DNA of 64,000 nucleotides from Alkalihalobacterium sp048323755 (GCF_048323755.1 NZ_JBLWFS010000007.1:62001-126000), one strand, 5' to 3'. Numbered from the stretch's first letter, positions 41,296 through 50,696 are shown. A program made the numbers and translations. The notes: a model not told the origin generated them from the sequence alone.

Positions 41296-43074
41296 CTACT
41301 CGATTAACTGTTTTAAAGCATCTCCAACATTGATTTCACCGGATCCGTAAAAAGGATCATGACCTCGTTCTCCTAAGTCAATGGCAGTCGCTGTTATTAA
41401 ATCATAAACATCTTCATTCGATAGTTCAGGGTTGATCGAACGGATTAACCCGGCTAAACCAGCAACATGTGGGGCAGCCATGGAAGTTCCAGACATAATA
41501 ACATAATTATTATTTGGGAATAAGCTTGGTATGTGCTCGCCTGGTGCAGCAACATCAATGTGGTTCCCGTAGTTAGAGAAAAAAGCGCGTTCTCTTTTGT
41601 CGTCTGTTGCTGCTACTGTCAGTACTTCTGCATAATCAGCAGGATACATCGGTTCATTCGTGTTATCATTGCCACTTGCTGCAATTAAGACAACATCATT
41701 TTGATGTGCGTATTTAATGGCATCGTGTAGGATGTAAGAGTTATGGTAATCACCCAAACTCATATTAATTACTTGGGCACCGTTATCGACCGCCCAGCGT
41801 ATTCCACGTGCAACTTCAAAGGAAGATCCTTCACCGTTCTCATTAAGAACTTTAACAGGAAGAATATTGTTTTGCCATGCAACCCCTGCGATACCTGTGA
41901 CGTTATTTGTTAGTGCTGCTGCGATACCTGCAACATGTGTACCGTGACCGTGTTGATCATTTGAATTAGACGTGCCATCAAAAGCGTTAAATCCTTCAAG
42001 CACTTTTTCTTTTAGGTCCTGATGGTTAGGGTCAACTCCTGTATCGAGTACAGCAATCGTTGTTTCCTCGGAACCATCAGTTACTTTCCAACCTTCTTCA
42101 GCTTGTATTTGGCTCAAGTTCCATTGATAAGGTTGGAAAAATTCATCGTTTGGTACGACGGTACGTGTAGCTTGTTTAGTAAATACAAAGTTGGGTTCAA
42201 CAAATTCAATATCAGGATGATCCGTTAAATCGTCCAGTAATTCATTCGTTGATTTTGTAGTAGATTCTACAACATAATAAGGATCACTATTTTTAACTAA
42301 AGATAAGTCTTCCTGTTCCTCAATCCAAGCTTCACTATTTTGGTTATTAACAAGCTTAATTACAGCTTGTCCTTCCACATAATGTTGTTCCTCATCATCT
42401 TCAAGGTCAGAGTGTACGACAATTTGCCACCCGAGTTCTGGTACGGTTTGAGCCGATACACCTCTAGGTAAATCTTTCGTTGTTTTCCATTGAACTTCAG
42501 GGTCATCACCTGAAACGAAGAAGTTTCCATTTGAATCAGCAACAGACGCTAAATCTTTAATATAATTTTTTACAAAAGTTAAATTGATTTCACCTGCAAC
42601 GGTTTTGTCATTAGCCATTTCTTTACTAATCATAAAGAAGTGTTCATTTTCTTCTTGATAAGGGTCAGAAAAAGTTAATTCCTTATGTTGATGATGAAGT
42701 TGTTTCAATTTTTCTTCATGTATTTCACCGAATGTTTCCGTTATTTTTCCATTTTTAACGATTGCGAAGGAATGAAAATGAGGATGCTCTTGTACTTCCT
42801 GTTGGAATTTTTGTTTTAATACGTTATCACTTAAATCTTGTTCTGCCCAGCGATCAAGTTGAAGAGACAATTGGGAAAGAAACATCGATGTTGTCATTGA
42901 AAGATCTTCTGCTAACACTTGATCCATCCCCTTTTGTTCCATTCTTTCTTCCTTTTGATTCGGCGGTGGGGTACGTTGCATTCCCAGTTGGTCACCGTTA
43001 GTGAGGATGAGAGCTATAAATCCTAGAAATATAAATCCACCGACAAATAGTGCGACTTGATACATCTTTTTCAT
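41296..43074 (-). CDS. Membrane-anchored subtilisin-like protease with a Cache-like N-terminal domain
   Basis: 592 residues. One N-terminal membrane helix (about 8-25), then about 200 extracellular residues (about 50-225) that look like a dCache sensor: FLSQLSLQLDRWAEQD, FHSFAIVKNGKITETFGE, DSNGNFFVSGDD, ELGWQIVVHSDLE. A propeptide-like segment (about 233-300, YVEGQAVIKLV...IEFVEPNFVF) and the S8 catalytic domain follow, with Asp344 (AVLDTGVD), His377 (HGHGTHVAG), Asn469 (AASGND) and Ser531 (SGTSMAAPH). It acts outside the membrane. The GNAT gene overlaps its start by 4 bases. Confidence 0.9.
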   Translation of the reverse strand: MKKMYQVALFVGGFIFLGFIALILTNGDQLGMQRTPPPNQKEERMEQKGMDQVLAEDLSMTTSMFLSQLSLQLDRWAEQDLSDNVLKQKFQQEVQEHPHFHSFAIVKNGKITETFGEIHEEKLKQLHHQHKELTFSDPYQEENEHFFMISKEMANDKTVAGEINLTFVKNYIKDLASVADSNGNFFVSGDDPEVQWKTTKDLPRGVSAQTVPELGWQIVVHSDLEDDEEQHYVEGQAVIKLVNNQNSEAWIEEQEDLSLVKNSDPYYVVESTTKSTNELLDDLTDHPDIEFVEPNFVFTKQATRTVVPNDEFFQPYQWNLSQIQAEEGWKVTDGSEETTIAVLDTGVDPNHQDLKEKVLEGFNAFDGTSNSNDQHGHGTHVAGIAAALTNNVTGIAGVAWQNNILPVKVLNENGEGSSFEVARGIRWAVDNGAQVINMSLGDYHNSYILHDAIKYAHQNDVVLIAASGNDNTNEPMYPADYAEVLTVAATDDKRERAFFSNYGNHIDVAAPGEHIPSLFPNNNYVIMSGTSMAAPHVAGLAGLIRSINPELSNEDVYDLITATAIDLGERGHDPFYGSGEINVGDALKQLIE

Positions 43075-43637
43075 TTCTTTTCACCACCTGAATTAAAAAA
43101 GTAAGCCATTAATACTTCATCATCGTACGTTCCTTTTAAACATACTTGTTCTTTTTGTACACCTTCCACAACAAAGCCAGCTTTTTCATATAGTTCAACT
43201 GCTATTTGGTTGGAAGAAAATACAGTAAGACATAATTTATGCAATTGCTTAAATTTGCACCAGTTTAGGGTGTAAGCCATTAGTTTTTTCCCGATCCCTT
43301 TTCCTTGTGCATCCGGAGTTAACCATGTACGAAACAGTCCGGTATGTTTTTTCATTTCAAGAGAACCACGTATGACTCGAGCTAATCCACTTATTTTTCC
43401 ATTAATATCAACAACAACATACATGTTGCCGTCCTCCCGCATCTCATGAATGAATTGTTTTTCTTCTTCATCTGTTCGAACGGCTTCTTTTTGTAGAAAA
43501 GTACCTTCGGCAACGATTTCTGAAACAGCATGAACAATACCTGTACTATCTTTAGTTGTAGCAGGACGAAGCGTTACTGTAGTACCATCTTTGGCTGTAA
43601 ATGTCTCACTCGTTTGTTGTTTCTCTTTAAGTAACAA
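43071..43637 (-). CDS. GNAT-family N-acetyltransferase
   Basis: 188 residues. TVTLRPATTKDSTGIVHAVS begins the fold; the acetyl-CoA motif A is TWLTPDAQGKGIGKKLMAYT and motif B VFSSNQIAVELYEKAGFVVEG. It transfers an acetyl group from acetyl-CoA to an unknown amine. It overlaps the subtilase start by ATGA and lies 21 bases after the deacetylase gene's stop, in a minus-strand group of four genes. Confidence 0.9.
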   Translation of the reverse strand: MLLKEKQQTSETFTAKDGTTVTLRPATTKDSTGIVHAVSEIVAEGTFLQKEAVRTDEEEKQFIHEMREDGNMYVVVDINGKISGLARVIRGSLEMKKHTGLFRTWLTPDAQGKGIGKKLMAYTLNWCKFKQLHKLCLTVFSSNQIAVELYEKAGFVVEGVQKEQVCLKGTYDDEVLMAYFFNSGGEKK

Positions 43638-43658
43638 GATAATCCTCCTTCCCCGTAG

Positions 43659-44468
43659 TTATTCTGACTGCCAGAACTTTTCAGGGTTTTCTTCTATTTT
43701 TGTTTGCAATAAGTGGGAAGCTGGTACGATTTCTATCCCTTTTTCTTTAAAATGAGGGAGAGCCGATTTTACGCCCTTTACAGTTTCTGTTCCTTTTACT
43801 CCGACATGACCTATACCTATAGCTTTTCCGTGTTTGGTTGCAACTTTAGCTAATTTCATCATTTGTTGATGTACATGACTGCTTGACGAATGTGTATCAT
43901 CAAGGAAAGTATCCCTGATCGACCAAGGGATATTCATCTCTTCTGCTAATTTAGGTATAACCGATTTTCCACTCGTTCCACTATCGATGACGTATAAGTC
44001 ATATTCTTTAACGACCTCTAGAATAACTCGCATAATTTCTTCGTCTTCTACAATTTTGGACCCCATATGATTGTTCACACCAGCAACGTGAGGGGTGCTT
44101 TCGATAGCTGCCGTTACTCTTTTTCTTATTTCTTCGTGACTTAAATCACTTGTAATCGGATTAGGTCCAAGCCACGATTTTTTTCCTTTTTTAGGTTCAA
44201 GAGGCAGGTGGAGCATTACTTCTAAGCCTAGTTCATGTGCTTTTAATGCTTGTTCTTTACTGTTTTTTAAAAAGGGCATTACGGCAACGGTAATTGGGAT
44301 TTTCGAACCGAAAAATTCATTTACACCCTTCACGTCTCCCCCAAAGTCATCGATAATAATGGCAGCCTGGAAATTTTGGTGTGGTGTAGAATGTTCATTA
44401 GCGAAGAGTGTTGTTTGAAATGTTGTTAGAAAAATAAGTAATGTAAAGAAGGTTAAGTATTTTTTCAT
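43659..44468 (-). CDS. Divergent polysaccharide deacetylase family protein (secreted)
   Basis: 269 residues. Signal peptide (about 1-23, KKYLTFFTLLIFLTTFQTTLFA). The NodB-like barrel starts AAIIIDDFGGDVKGVNEFFG and has VMLHLPLEPKKGK, TPHVAGVNNHMGSKIVED, YVIDSGTSGKS and AIGIGHVGVKGTETVKGVK, the hallmarks of divergent deacetylases of the YibQ type. Metal-site residues are Asp-Asp near 40 and the His-containing NNHMGS. It would act on wall or extracellular polysaccharide; substrate unknown. It abuts the upstream flavoprotein gene. Confidence 0.88.
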   Translation of the reverse strand: MKKYLTFFTLLIFLTTFQTTLFANEHSTPHQNFQAAIIIDDFGGDVKGVNEFFGSKIPITVAVMPFLKNSKEQALKAHELGLEVMLHLPLEPKKGKKSWLGPNPITSDLSHEEIRKRVTAAIESTPHVAGVNNHMGSKIVEDEEIMRVILEVVKEYDLYVIDSGTSGKSVIPKLAEEMNIPWSIRDTFLDDTHSSSSHVHQQMMKLAKVATKHGKAIGIGHVGVKGTETVKGVKSALPHFKEKGIEIVPASHLLQTKIEENPEKFWQSE

Positions 44469-45380
44469 TTATGTAGCCAGCTCCTTTTGTAAACTTTTGT
44501 GGATCCAAATTGCTGCTTGCGCTCCATCACCCATGGCCACACTCAGTAATTGAGAGTGGTTGACTAGATCACCAACCGCCCAAACGTTTGGTACATTTGT
44601 TTCTTTAGTACGGTGATTTACATTGACATGCATATTTTCAAGTCTTTCAATTCCAATTTCCTTTGCAATATTAGAATTGACTTTTGTTCCTTTCATCGCA
44701 AGAAAGGCATGATTAGCTTCAATTTTGTATCCATTGGATAATGTGACGCCAGATAGGTATCCTTCCTCTATATAATGAAGCTCACTCACTTCTTCTTGAT
44801 ATAAAGGAATATGTTTTTCTTTTAAATTAGCCTTTAGTTCTTTATCGATTTCATCAAGGTCGTGGTTAACGAAGATGATGTCCTTTGTCCAATACGTAAG
44901 TAGTAAAGAGAGGTGTGCTCCTTTATTTCCAGAACCGATGACAAGCGTTTTTTTATTCGATATTTCATACCCGTCACAATCAGGACAAATGTAAATCGAT
45001 CTACCTAAACATGGATAAATTCCGTCTAACTCTGGTATTCGTTCAGTCATACCCGTTGCCAACAATAGCTTTTTTCCTTGGATAGAATTACTATTTTTTA
45101 AGTGAACAAGAAAAGTGCCATCATCATTTTTAGTGATAGAAGATGCTGTATCTTCTATTATTTCTACATCATAAGAGAGGGCTTGTTTTTTTCCTGCTTC
45201 TCGAAAAAAGTCACCATTTACTCCATCAGGCCAACCGAGAATATTATGATATTCTTTGCATAAGGTTGAACGGCCGCCACCGTTATCAACAATTGCGATC
45301 TTGTGTTTATAACGACCTAGTTGGATTGCTGCTTGGAGTCCTCCAATACCGCCACCGATGATAATGCAGTCGTACGACAT
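44469..45380 (-). CDS. Thioredoxin-reductase-like FAD/NAD(P)H oxidoreductase
   Basis: 303 residues with the TrxB two-domain layout. FAD-binding DCIIIGGGIGGLQAAIQLGR, active-site CPDCDG near 135, NAD(P) motif VIGSGNKGAHLSLLL and the second FAD motif WAVGDLVNHSQLLSVAMGDG. The CxxC has C-P-D-C, unlike the usual CATC of true thioredoxin reductases, so it may serve another redox partner. ATG 45380 is preferred because AAAGGA lies about 10 bases upstream; ATG 45389 is too close. It heads the four-gene minus-strand group. Confidence 0.87.
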   Translation of the reverse strand: MSYDCIIIGGGIGGLQAAIQLGRYKHKIAIVDNGGGRSTLCKEYHNILGWPDGVNGDFFREAGKKQALSYDVEIIEDTASSITKNDDGTFLVHLKNSNSIQGKKLLLATGMTERIPELDGIYPCLGRSIYICPDCDGYEISNKKTLVIGSGNKGAHLSLLLTYWTKDIIFVNHDLDEIDKELKANLKEKHIPLYQEEVSELHYIEEGYLSGVTLSNGYKIEANHAFLAMKGTKVNSNIAKEIGIERLENMHVNVNHRTKETNVPNVWAVGDLVNHSQLLSVAMGDGAQAAIWIHKSLQKELAT

Positions 45381-45469
45381 GAGAGTCATTCCTTTCAACG
45401 CAAATTAATTAACGTTTTTAAATTACATATTATTAATAGTTTTCCTTAAACTGAATTTCTTATGAAAGC

Positions 45470-45515
45470 AAAAAAAATAAGCAAGTAAACATAAACGTTT
45501 AACTGCTTATTTTCT
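45470..45515 (-). terminator. Terminator of tnrA (minus strand)
   Basis: On the minus strand, AAAATAAGCAGTTAAAC / GTTTACTTGCTTATTTT with one mismatch and a T-run; the stem overlaps the tnrA stop codon. Confidence 0.85.
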
Positions 45516-45809
45516 CATATTGAAAGCGGCATTTAATTGACCGCGTAACATTTTTTCACGAACATCTTTATTCTTAAGTTGTTTTTGTTCCATCTTTCGT
45601 ATTTCAAAAGTTTGCATTCCATCTTCCATTTTATTGGCGATATCCACCAGTCGTTCGACATCGAGAAATGAATATTTTCGTGTACCACCTTTTGAACGTT
45701 CAGGGAAGATTAGTTTGCGCTCTTCATAATAACGAATTTTCCGTTCGGATAGTCCTGTTAATTCACTAACTATACCAATCGTAATTACTTTTTTATCTTT
45801 ATATGACAT
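45507..45809 (-). CDS. tnrA: Nitrogen-control transcription factor TnrA
   Basis: 100 residues of the MerR family. VITIGIVSELTGLSERKIRYY, EERKLIFPERSKGGTRKYSF and DVERLVDIANKMEDGMQT are almost those of B. subtilis TnrA; KKMLRGQLNA-type end (REKMLRGQLNAAFNMRK) is the short C-terminus that binds feedback-inhibited glutamine synthetase, and its length is TnrA's rather than GlnR's. It activates or represses nitrogen genes when nitrogen is limiting. Start 45809 has GAGAGGAG 7 bases upstream. A perfect TnrA box lies in its promoter. Confidence 0.92.
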   Translation of the reverse strand: MSYKDKKVITIGIVSELTGLSERKIRYYEERKLIFPERSKGGTRKYSFLDVERLVDIANKMEDGMQTFEIRKMEQKQLKNKDVREKMLRGQLNAAFNMRK

Positions 45810-45860
45810 GCGCCTACTCCTCTCCATTAGTAAAACTTTTCTGTCTATTTCTCAATTATT

Positions 45861-45912
45861 ACTATACCATAAAGATATTTCGTAAAAGGGTTCAATGTTA
45901 GATAATCTAACA
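45861..45912 (-). promoter_or_regulatory. tnrA promoter with a perfect TnrA/GlnR box
   Basis: TGTTAGATAATCTAACA (45896-45912) fits the consensus TGTNANAWWWTMTNACA at every defined position. Reading the minus strand, TATAGT (45866-45861) is the likely -10, which puts the box centre about 50 bases before the start of transcription, where TnrA activates. Confidence 0.85.
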
Positions 45913-46067
45913 GGCATTCTAAAAACAAACCTTTAAGAAAAAAGGTTAAAAAATTGTAAAAAAATTTCCCTTCTTTTCACACCATTGTTTATAAAAAATA
46001 TGTAAAATAGTACTAAAGATATAAAAGATTTATTAATGTGATAATCACAATGAAAGTAGGATACATA

Positions 46068-48146
46068 ATGGTGACAAATGACCCTGAAACAATCATGAAA
46101 ATCGCAAGAAACCAGTTATGGGAAAATTGTGACCTCCTAAGATCGATTGTACAATCTTCACCATTAGCAATAGCCGTTTTAGATATAGATGGAAAGGTTA
46201 AATTGTTAAATTACGGTGCTGAAACGATGTTTGGGTGGCAAGAAGGAGAGGTAATGGGTAAAAGTTACCCTATCTTTTTAAATGAAGGGAGTGATAATAC
46301 CCTTTTAGAACAGATGAAAAAAGAAGAGTTCATAATAAAGCAAGATAGTGTGATGAAAAAACGTTCGGGACTTTATCTTGATGTTTCAATATCTTCTGTG
46401 CATTTATATGAGAAAGATCAATTTTTAGGAATTTTATTTATCTCTGAGGATCAGACGAAACAGAAAAAGGCTGAAGCAGAGTTGAAACAATCAATAAAAG
46501 AAATAAAGGATATTAAATTTGCCTTGGATCAATCAGCAATTGTAGCGATCACTGATCCATTTGGTAAAATTCAATATGTTAACGATAAATTTTGTGAACT
46601 TTCGAAGTACAATCGAAATGAATTGTTAGGACAAGATCATCGTATTGTAAATTCAGATTATCATCCTAGGTCGTTTTTTAAGGAAATGTGGAGTACCATT
46701 AGAAGTGGTCAAGTTTGGCAAGGTGAAGTAAAGAATAAGGCCAAAGACAATACCTTTTACTGGGTTCAAACGACGATTGTCCCGTTCTTAGATGAAAGCG
46801 GAAAACCTTATCAATATGTTTCGATTCGAACCGATATTAGTAAACGTAAATTAGTTGAAGAAAAGGTAAAAAAGCTAGCTTATTACGATGATTTAACGAA
46901 GTTACCCAATCGGACATATTTTAAAAATCAGTTAGAGCAAGTGTTACTCGAGCATACGAATGAACCAGTTGCGGTTGTTAGTGTGGATTTAGATCGATTT
47001 AAAATCATTAATGACACATTAGGTCATCGGTATGGTGATCTATTATTAAAAGCGGTAGCCGAACGTTTGAGAGGGAATCTTCGAAAAGATGACTTTATTG
47101 CTCGGCATGGCGGTGATGAATTTTTAATTTACTTACGAAATGTGACGTATGAAGAAATAAAGCATATTGTTAGGAATTTCATGAATTCATTACAGTTGCC
47201 CATTCGTTTGGACCAGACGGACCATTTTTCATCTATAAGTATGGGGATTAGTGTTTATCCACAAGACGGTAGTACCTTTGAGGAATTGTATCAAAAAGCT
47301 GATATTGCTTTAAATCGGGTAAAGAAACAGGGGAAGAACTCTTTTCAGTTTTTCGAGTCGACGATGGATCATTCACTATCTAGAGAATTACAAATTGAAA
47401 AAAATCTAAGAACTGCATTAGATGATGATGAGTTTACTGTACACTATCAACCTAAGCAAGATATCCTTACAAAACAGATCGTTGGAATGGAAGCGCTGCT
47501 CCGTTGGAATAACAAAGAGTTAGGAAATGTTTCTCCAGCTGAGTTTATTCCAATAGCTGAAGAAACAGGGATGATCAGTGATATCGGCGAGTGGGTGTTA
47601 AGAACATCCTGTCTACAAAATAAGTTGTGGCAATCCAATAAATTTCACAGAATAACAGTATCGGTAAATTTATCTGCTCGTCAATTTTTAGATCCTTATA
47701 TTGTAGAAACGGTTACAGCTATTTTGGAACAGACTCAACTAGATCCAAATTTTTTAGAACTTGAGATTACCGAGAACGTAGCAGTACATGAAAAAGATTA
47801 TGTTAATCAAAAACTTAATGCACTCCGCAACTTGGGGATTAAAATTTCAATAGATGACTTTGGTATAGGATATTCATCCCTTAGCTATTTAAAGGATTAT
47901 CCAATTGATACATTAAAAATTGATAAATCTTTCGTTGATGAAATAATGAAAAACGGCGATTCTTCGATTGTTCGTGCCATTATAGCAATGGCTCACAGCC
48001 TTCATATGTCAGTCATTGCTGAAGGTGTAGAAGTCGAGGAGCAGTTACAATTTTTAAAAGATCATAAATGTGACCAAATTCAAGGATATTTTATCAGTAA
48101 ACCGGTATGTGCAACAGATTTTGAACGCTTATTCCTAAAAGACTAA
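46068..48146 (+). CDS. PAS-PAS-GGDEF-EAL protein (c-di-GMP turnover)
   Basis: 692 residues, soluble. Two PAS domains (about 20-130 and 150-265, each opened by SSPLAIAVLDIDGKVKLLN or ITDPFGKIQYVNDKFCELS), a GGDEF domain (about 275-435) with intact RHGGDEF, and an EAL domain (about 450-690) with MEALLRW, ELEITENV, DDFGIGYSSLSYL and EGVEVEEQ. Both catalytic signatures are complete, so it may make and degrade c-di-GMP under control of the PAS ligand. ATG 46068 is chosen for its SD AGTAGG; GTG 46038 and ATG 46050 are further upstream. Confidence 0.92.
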   Translation: MVTNDPETIMKIARNQLWENCDLLRSIVQSSPLAIAVLDIDGKVKLLNYGAETMFGWQEGEVMGKSYPIFLNEGSDNTLLEQMKKEEFIIKQDSVMKKRSGLYLDVSISSVHLYEKDQFLGILFISEDQTKQKKAEAELKQSIKEIKDIKFALDQSAIVAITDPFGKIQYVNDKFCELSKYNRNELLGQDHRIVNSDYHPRSFFKEMWSTIRSGQVWQGEVKNKAKDNTFYWVQTTIVPFLDESGKPYQYVSIRTDISKRKLVEEKVKKLAYYDDLTKLPNRTYFKNQLEQVLLEHTNEPVAVVSVDLDRFKIINDTLGHRYGDLLLKAVAERLRGNLRKDDFIARHGGDEFLIYLRNVTYEEIKHIVRNFMNSLQLPIRLDQTDHFSSISMGISVYPQDGSTFEELYQKADIALNRVKKQGKNSFQFFESTMDHSLSRELQIEKNLRTALDDDEFTVHYQPKQDILTKQIVGMEALLRWNNKELGNVSPAEFIPIAEETGMISDIGEWVLRTSCLQNKLWQSNKFHRITVSVNLSARQFLDPYIVETVTAILEQTQLDPNFLELEITENVAVHEKDYVNQKLNALRNLGIKISIDDFGIGYSSLSYLKDYPIDTLKIDKSFVDEIMKNGDSSIVRAIIAMAHSLHMSVIAEGVEVEEQLQFLKDHKCDQIQGYFISKPVCATDFERLFLKD

Positions 48147-48149
48147 AAT

Positions 48150-48242
48150 GAAGTGCCTGTATAACTTGAATGTTAGACTATACAAAACAAACCGTCTTTG
48201 TTCTTGTATAGCTCTATTCAAGATAGCTGGCACTTTTTATTT
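48150..48242 (+). terminator. Long branched terminator after the GGDEF/EAL gene
   Basis: Outer stem AAGTGCC / GGCACTT with CTTGAAT/ATTCAAG and an inner TATACAA/TTGTATA hairpin; TTTTTATTTTTTT follows. Confidence 0.8.
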
Positions 48243-48438
48243 TTTAGCTATGTTAAATTATACTATTTTATAAGTTGCAAGTATGTTGGATTTTTAATAT
48301 ACTTTATAAAACATATAAAAAAACTCGGATTTAAATGAAGACCGTATACAAATTCATGTGAAGTGTATATGAATGAGCTTAAAGTACATAAATAAAATAA
48401 TTAGATTTCTTACAATGAACGGTAAAGGGGAAGCTGAA

Positions 48439-49905
48439 ATGAAAAAAGGTAAAGTTTATTTAGTAGGTGCAGGACCAGGGGATGCAGGGCTCCTTACAAT
48501 TAGAGCGCAGAAAGTTATCGAAAAAGCAGATGTTATTGTTTATGATCGGTTAGTGAACCCTGCTCTTCTGTTACTGGCCAAGCCAAATGCTGAATTTATC
48601 TATGCAGGTAAGCTCCCAAAGCGTCACATTATGCGACAAGAAAAAATCAATGAAACTCTTGTAGAACATGGATTAGCTGAAAAGGTTGTTGTTCGCTTAA
48701 AAGGTGGAGACCCAAGTGTTTTTGGGCGTGTAGGAGAAGAAGCGGATAGCTTAGCTCAAGCAGGTATTCCTTTTGAAATTGTCCCAGGTATAACTTCAAG
48801 TATTGCGGCAGCAAGCTACGCCGGGATCCCAGTGACACATCGTGAATATGGTGGAACATTTGCCGTTGTAACCGGACATGATAAATCCACTTTAGGTCAA
48901 CCGTTAATTGATTGGAGTTCACTTGCAAAAGGGATTGATACGATTGCTTTTTATATGGGAGTCAGTAATATCTTTCATATTGCGACTCAATTAATGAAGC
49001 ATGGTCGTCCTGCCCAGACACCTGTAATATTAATTCAATGGGGTACTTATGGAAGACAAAAAACATTAGTAGGAACTTTGGAAACAATCGGCGATAAGGT
49101 CGAAAAAACGAAGTTTCAAAATCCAGCGATAACATTAGTCGGTGACATTGTTAACTTAAGAGAGAAGATCAAATGGTTCGAAATGAAACCTTTAATCGGG
49201 AAACAAATATTATTAGCACGGACAAGTACTGAAAAAAGCGTTCTAGAAGAGAAGTTAAGTGAATTAGGTGCAGATGTGTACAGTTATCCTTCGTTTGAAG
49301 AGACTACACTTCTATTATCGAGCCAAAATAATGATATAAGCAAAAAGATAAATGAATATCATACAATCACTTTTACATCACCAGATAGTATTCGTTATTT
49401 CTTTGAATGGTTACATGTACAAAAGCTCGATATACGATCAATTAAAGCGACGTTCCAAGTTCTTTCTGATAAGTCAATGCAACAGCTTCGAAAGTATGGC
49501 TGTGTGGCAGATAAGGTTCAAGAAATAGGAGAAGCAGCTCATTTTTTAGTTGTCGGCGAAAAAAAAGCGGTAGAAGCATTTACAAATACAGACACAATGA
49601 TTACCCATGAAAACAATATTACGAACGCTTCGCAAATTGTGTTGCAACGATTGATTGATGATGAGTTATTATCAACAATTATCATTCCTAGTGCAAAATC
49701 AGTACTAGAATTAAAAAATGGGGCAGAACAAATTTCATCACAGTTTTTTACGGGCTTATTAAAATTAGAGGTAATCTGCTTTGGAGAAAAGTCTGCTCAA
49801 GCCGCATCAAGTGCTGGATTTCATGTTAACCATGTTTTAAATGAACCATCTCATTCTGCTTTGGTCGATCACTTGCTCAAGCAATCTCAGATTGAAAGTA
49901 TGTAA
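48439..49905 (+). CDS. cobA: Uroporphyrinogen-III C-methyltransferase fused to uroporphyrinogen-III synthase
   Basis: 488 residues in two parts. About 1-240 is the SUMT (CobA) tetrapyrrole methylase: VYLVGAGPGDAGLLTIRAQK, RLKGGDPSVFGRVGEEADSL, VPGITSSIAAASYAGIPVTH. About 250-488 is a divergent HemD fold (ILLARTSTEKSVLEEKLSEL, ITFTSPDSIRYFF). It turns hydroxymethylbilane-derived uroporphyrinogen III into precorrin-2 by two methylations. ATG 48439 has AAAGGGGA 7 bases upstream. It heads the siroheme genes cobA-sirB-sirC, needed for sulfite reductase after cysH. Confidence 0.9.
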   Translation: MKKGKVYLVGAGPGDAGLLTIRAQKVIEKADVIVYDRLVNPALLLLAKPNAEFIYAGKLPKRHIMRQEKINETLVEHGLAEKVVVRLKGGDPSVFGRVGEEADSLAQAGIPFEIVPGITSSIAAASYAGIPVTHREYGGTFAVVTGHDKSTLGQPLIDWSSLAKGIDTIAFYMGVSNIFHIATQLMKHGRPAQTPVILIQWGTYGRQKTLVGTLETIGDKVEKTKFQNPAITLVGDIVNLREKIKWFEMKPLIGKQILLARTSTEKSVLEEKLSELGADVYSYPSFEETTLLLSSQNNDISKKINEYHTITFTSPDSIRYFFEWLHVQKLDIRSIKATFQVLSDKSMQQLRKYGCVADKVQEIGEAAHFLVVGEKKAVEAFTNTDTMITHENNITNASQIVLQRLIDDELLSTIIIPSAKSVLELKNGAEQISSQFFTGLLKLEVICFGEKSAQAASSAGFHVNHVLNEPSHSALVDHLLKQSQIESM

Positions 49906-49922
49906 GGAAGAGGGTGTAAAAG

Positions 49923-50696
49923 ATGGATGGTGTATTATATATTGGACATGGCTCAAGAGTTAATGCAGGGAATAAACAATTTCTAGTGTTTATCAATAAG
50001 ATTATGGAGATGCTGCCATTATCAATCAAAGAGGTTGCGTTTATCGAATTAACAAAACCTACAATACTAGAAGGAATTAAAAGTTGTATTGAACAAGGAG
50101 CGACAAGAATATTTGTTCAACCTGTTTTATTACTAGAAGCGGGGCATGCTAAAAAAGATATTCCTGACGAGATTGAAAAAGCAAAAGATCTTTACCCTGA
50201 AACTCAATTTATATATGGCTCTCCTATTGGAGTCGATGATCGTATGGTCGATATCGTATATGACCGTTTACAAGAAAAAGGCTTTCAAAAAGAGACGAAC
50301 GATAAAGCAAAGGCTTCTGTTTTACTTGTTGGAAGAGGCAGTAGTGATATGGAAGCAAAGGCTGATTTTGAGGAAATTGCTGGACGATTAAAAGAGAAGC
50401 TGGGTTTAAAGCAAGTAACCCCTTGTTATTTGGCGGCGACTACTCCTCTATTTGAAGACGGCTTAAAAAAAATACTAGAGGAAGATAATGAGGTCATCTA
50501 TGTTATGCCGTATTTACTATTTACAGGTGTACTAATGAAAAGAATGGGGCGAGCCATTAAAGATTTACAAACAACTGAATATAAACAAGTACATCTATGC
50601 AATTTTCTAGGGTATCACGAGCAGGTTAGAAATTTAATTTATGCGAAAACGATAGAGTTAATGAAAGGTAGTCCACATGAGTTTCATGCCAATTAG
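49923..50696 (+). CDS. sirB: Sirohydrochlorin chelatase (SirB/YlnE type)
   Basis: 257 residues, two CbiX-like halves. The metal-chelating histidines are His9 (YIGHGSR) and His75 (LLLEAGHAKKDIP), and the second half has LLVGRGSSDMEA and AATTPLFEDGLKK. It inserts ferrous iron into sirohydrochlorin. Iron rather than cobalt is inferred from its neighbours (cobA and sirC), while a separate cobalt-type chelatase with a His-rich tail lies in the cbi operon. GGAAGAGGG precedes the ATG. Confidence 0.88.
   Translation: MDGVLYIGHGSRVNAGNKQFLVFINKIMEMLPLSIKEVAFIELTKPTILEGIKSCIEQGATRIFVQPVLLLEAGHAKKDIPDEIEKAKDLYPETQFIYGSPIGVDDRMVDIVYDRLQEKGFQKETNDKAKASVLLVGRGSSDMEAKADFEEIAGRLKEKLGLKQVTPCYLAATTPLFEDGLKKILEEDNEVIYVMPYLLFTGVLMKRMGRAIKDLQTTEYKQVHLCNFLGYHEQVRNLIYAKTIELMKGSPHEFHAN

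Noticed and set aside
48345..48378. ATTCAT/ATGAAT inverted repeat upstream of cobA as an FNR-type site
   Set aside because: Half-sites do not match FNR, and short inverted A/T repeats are common here.
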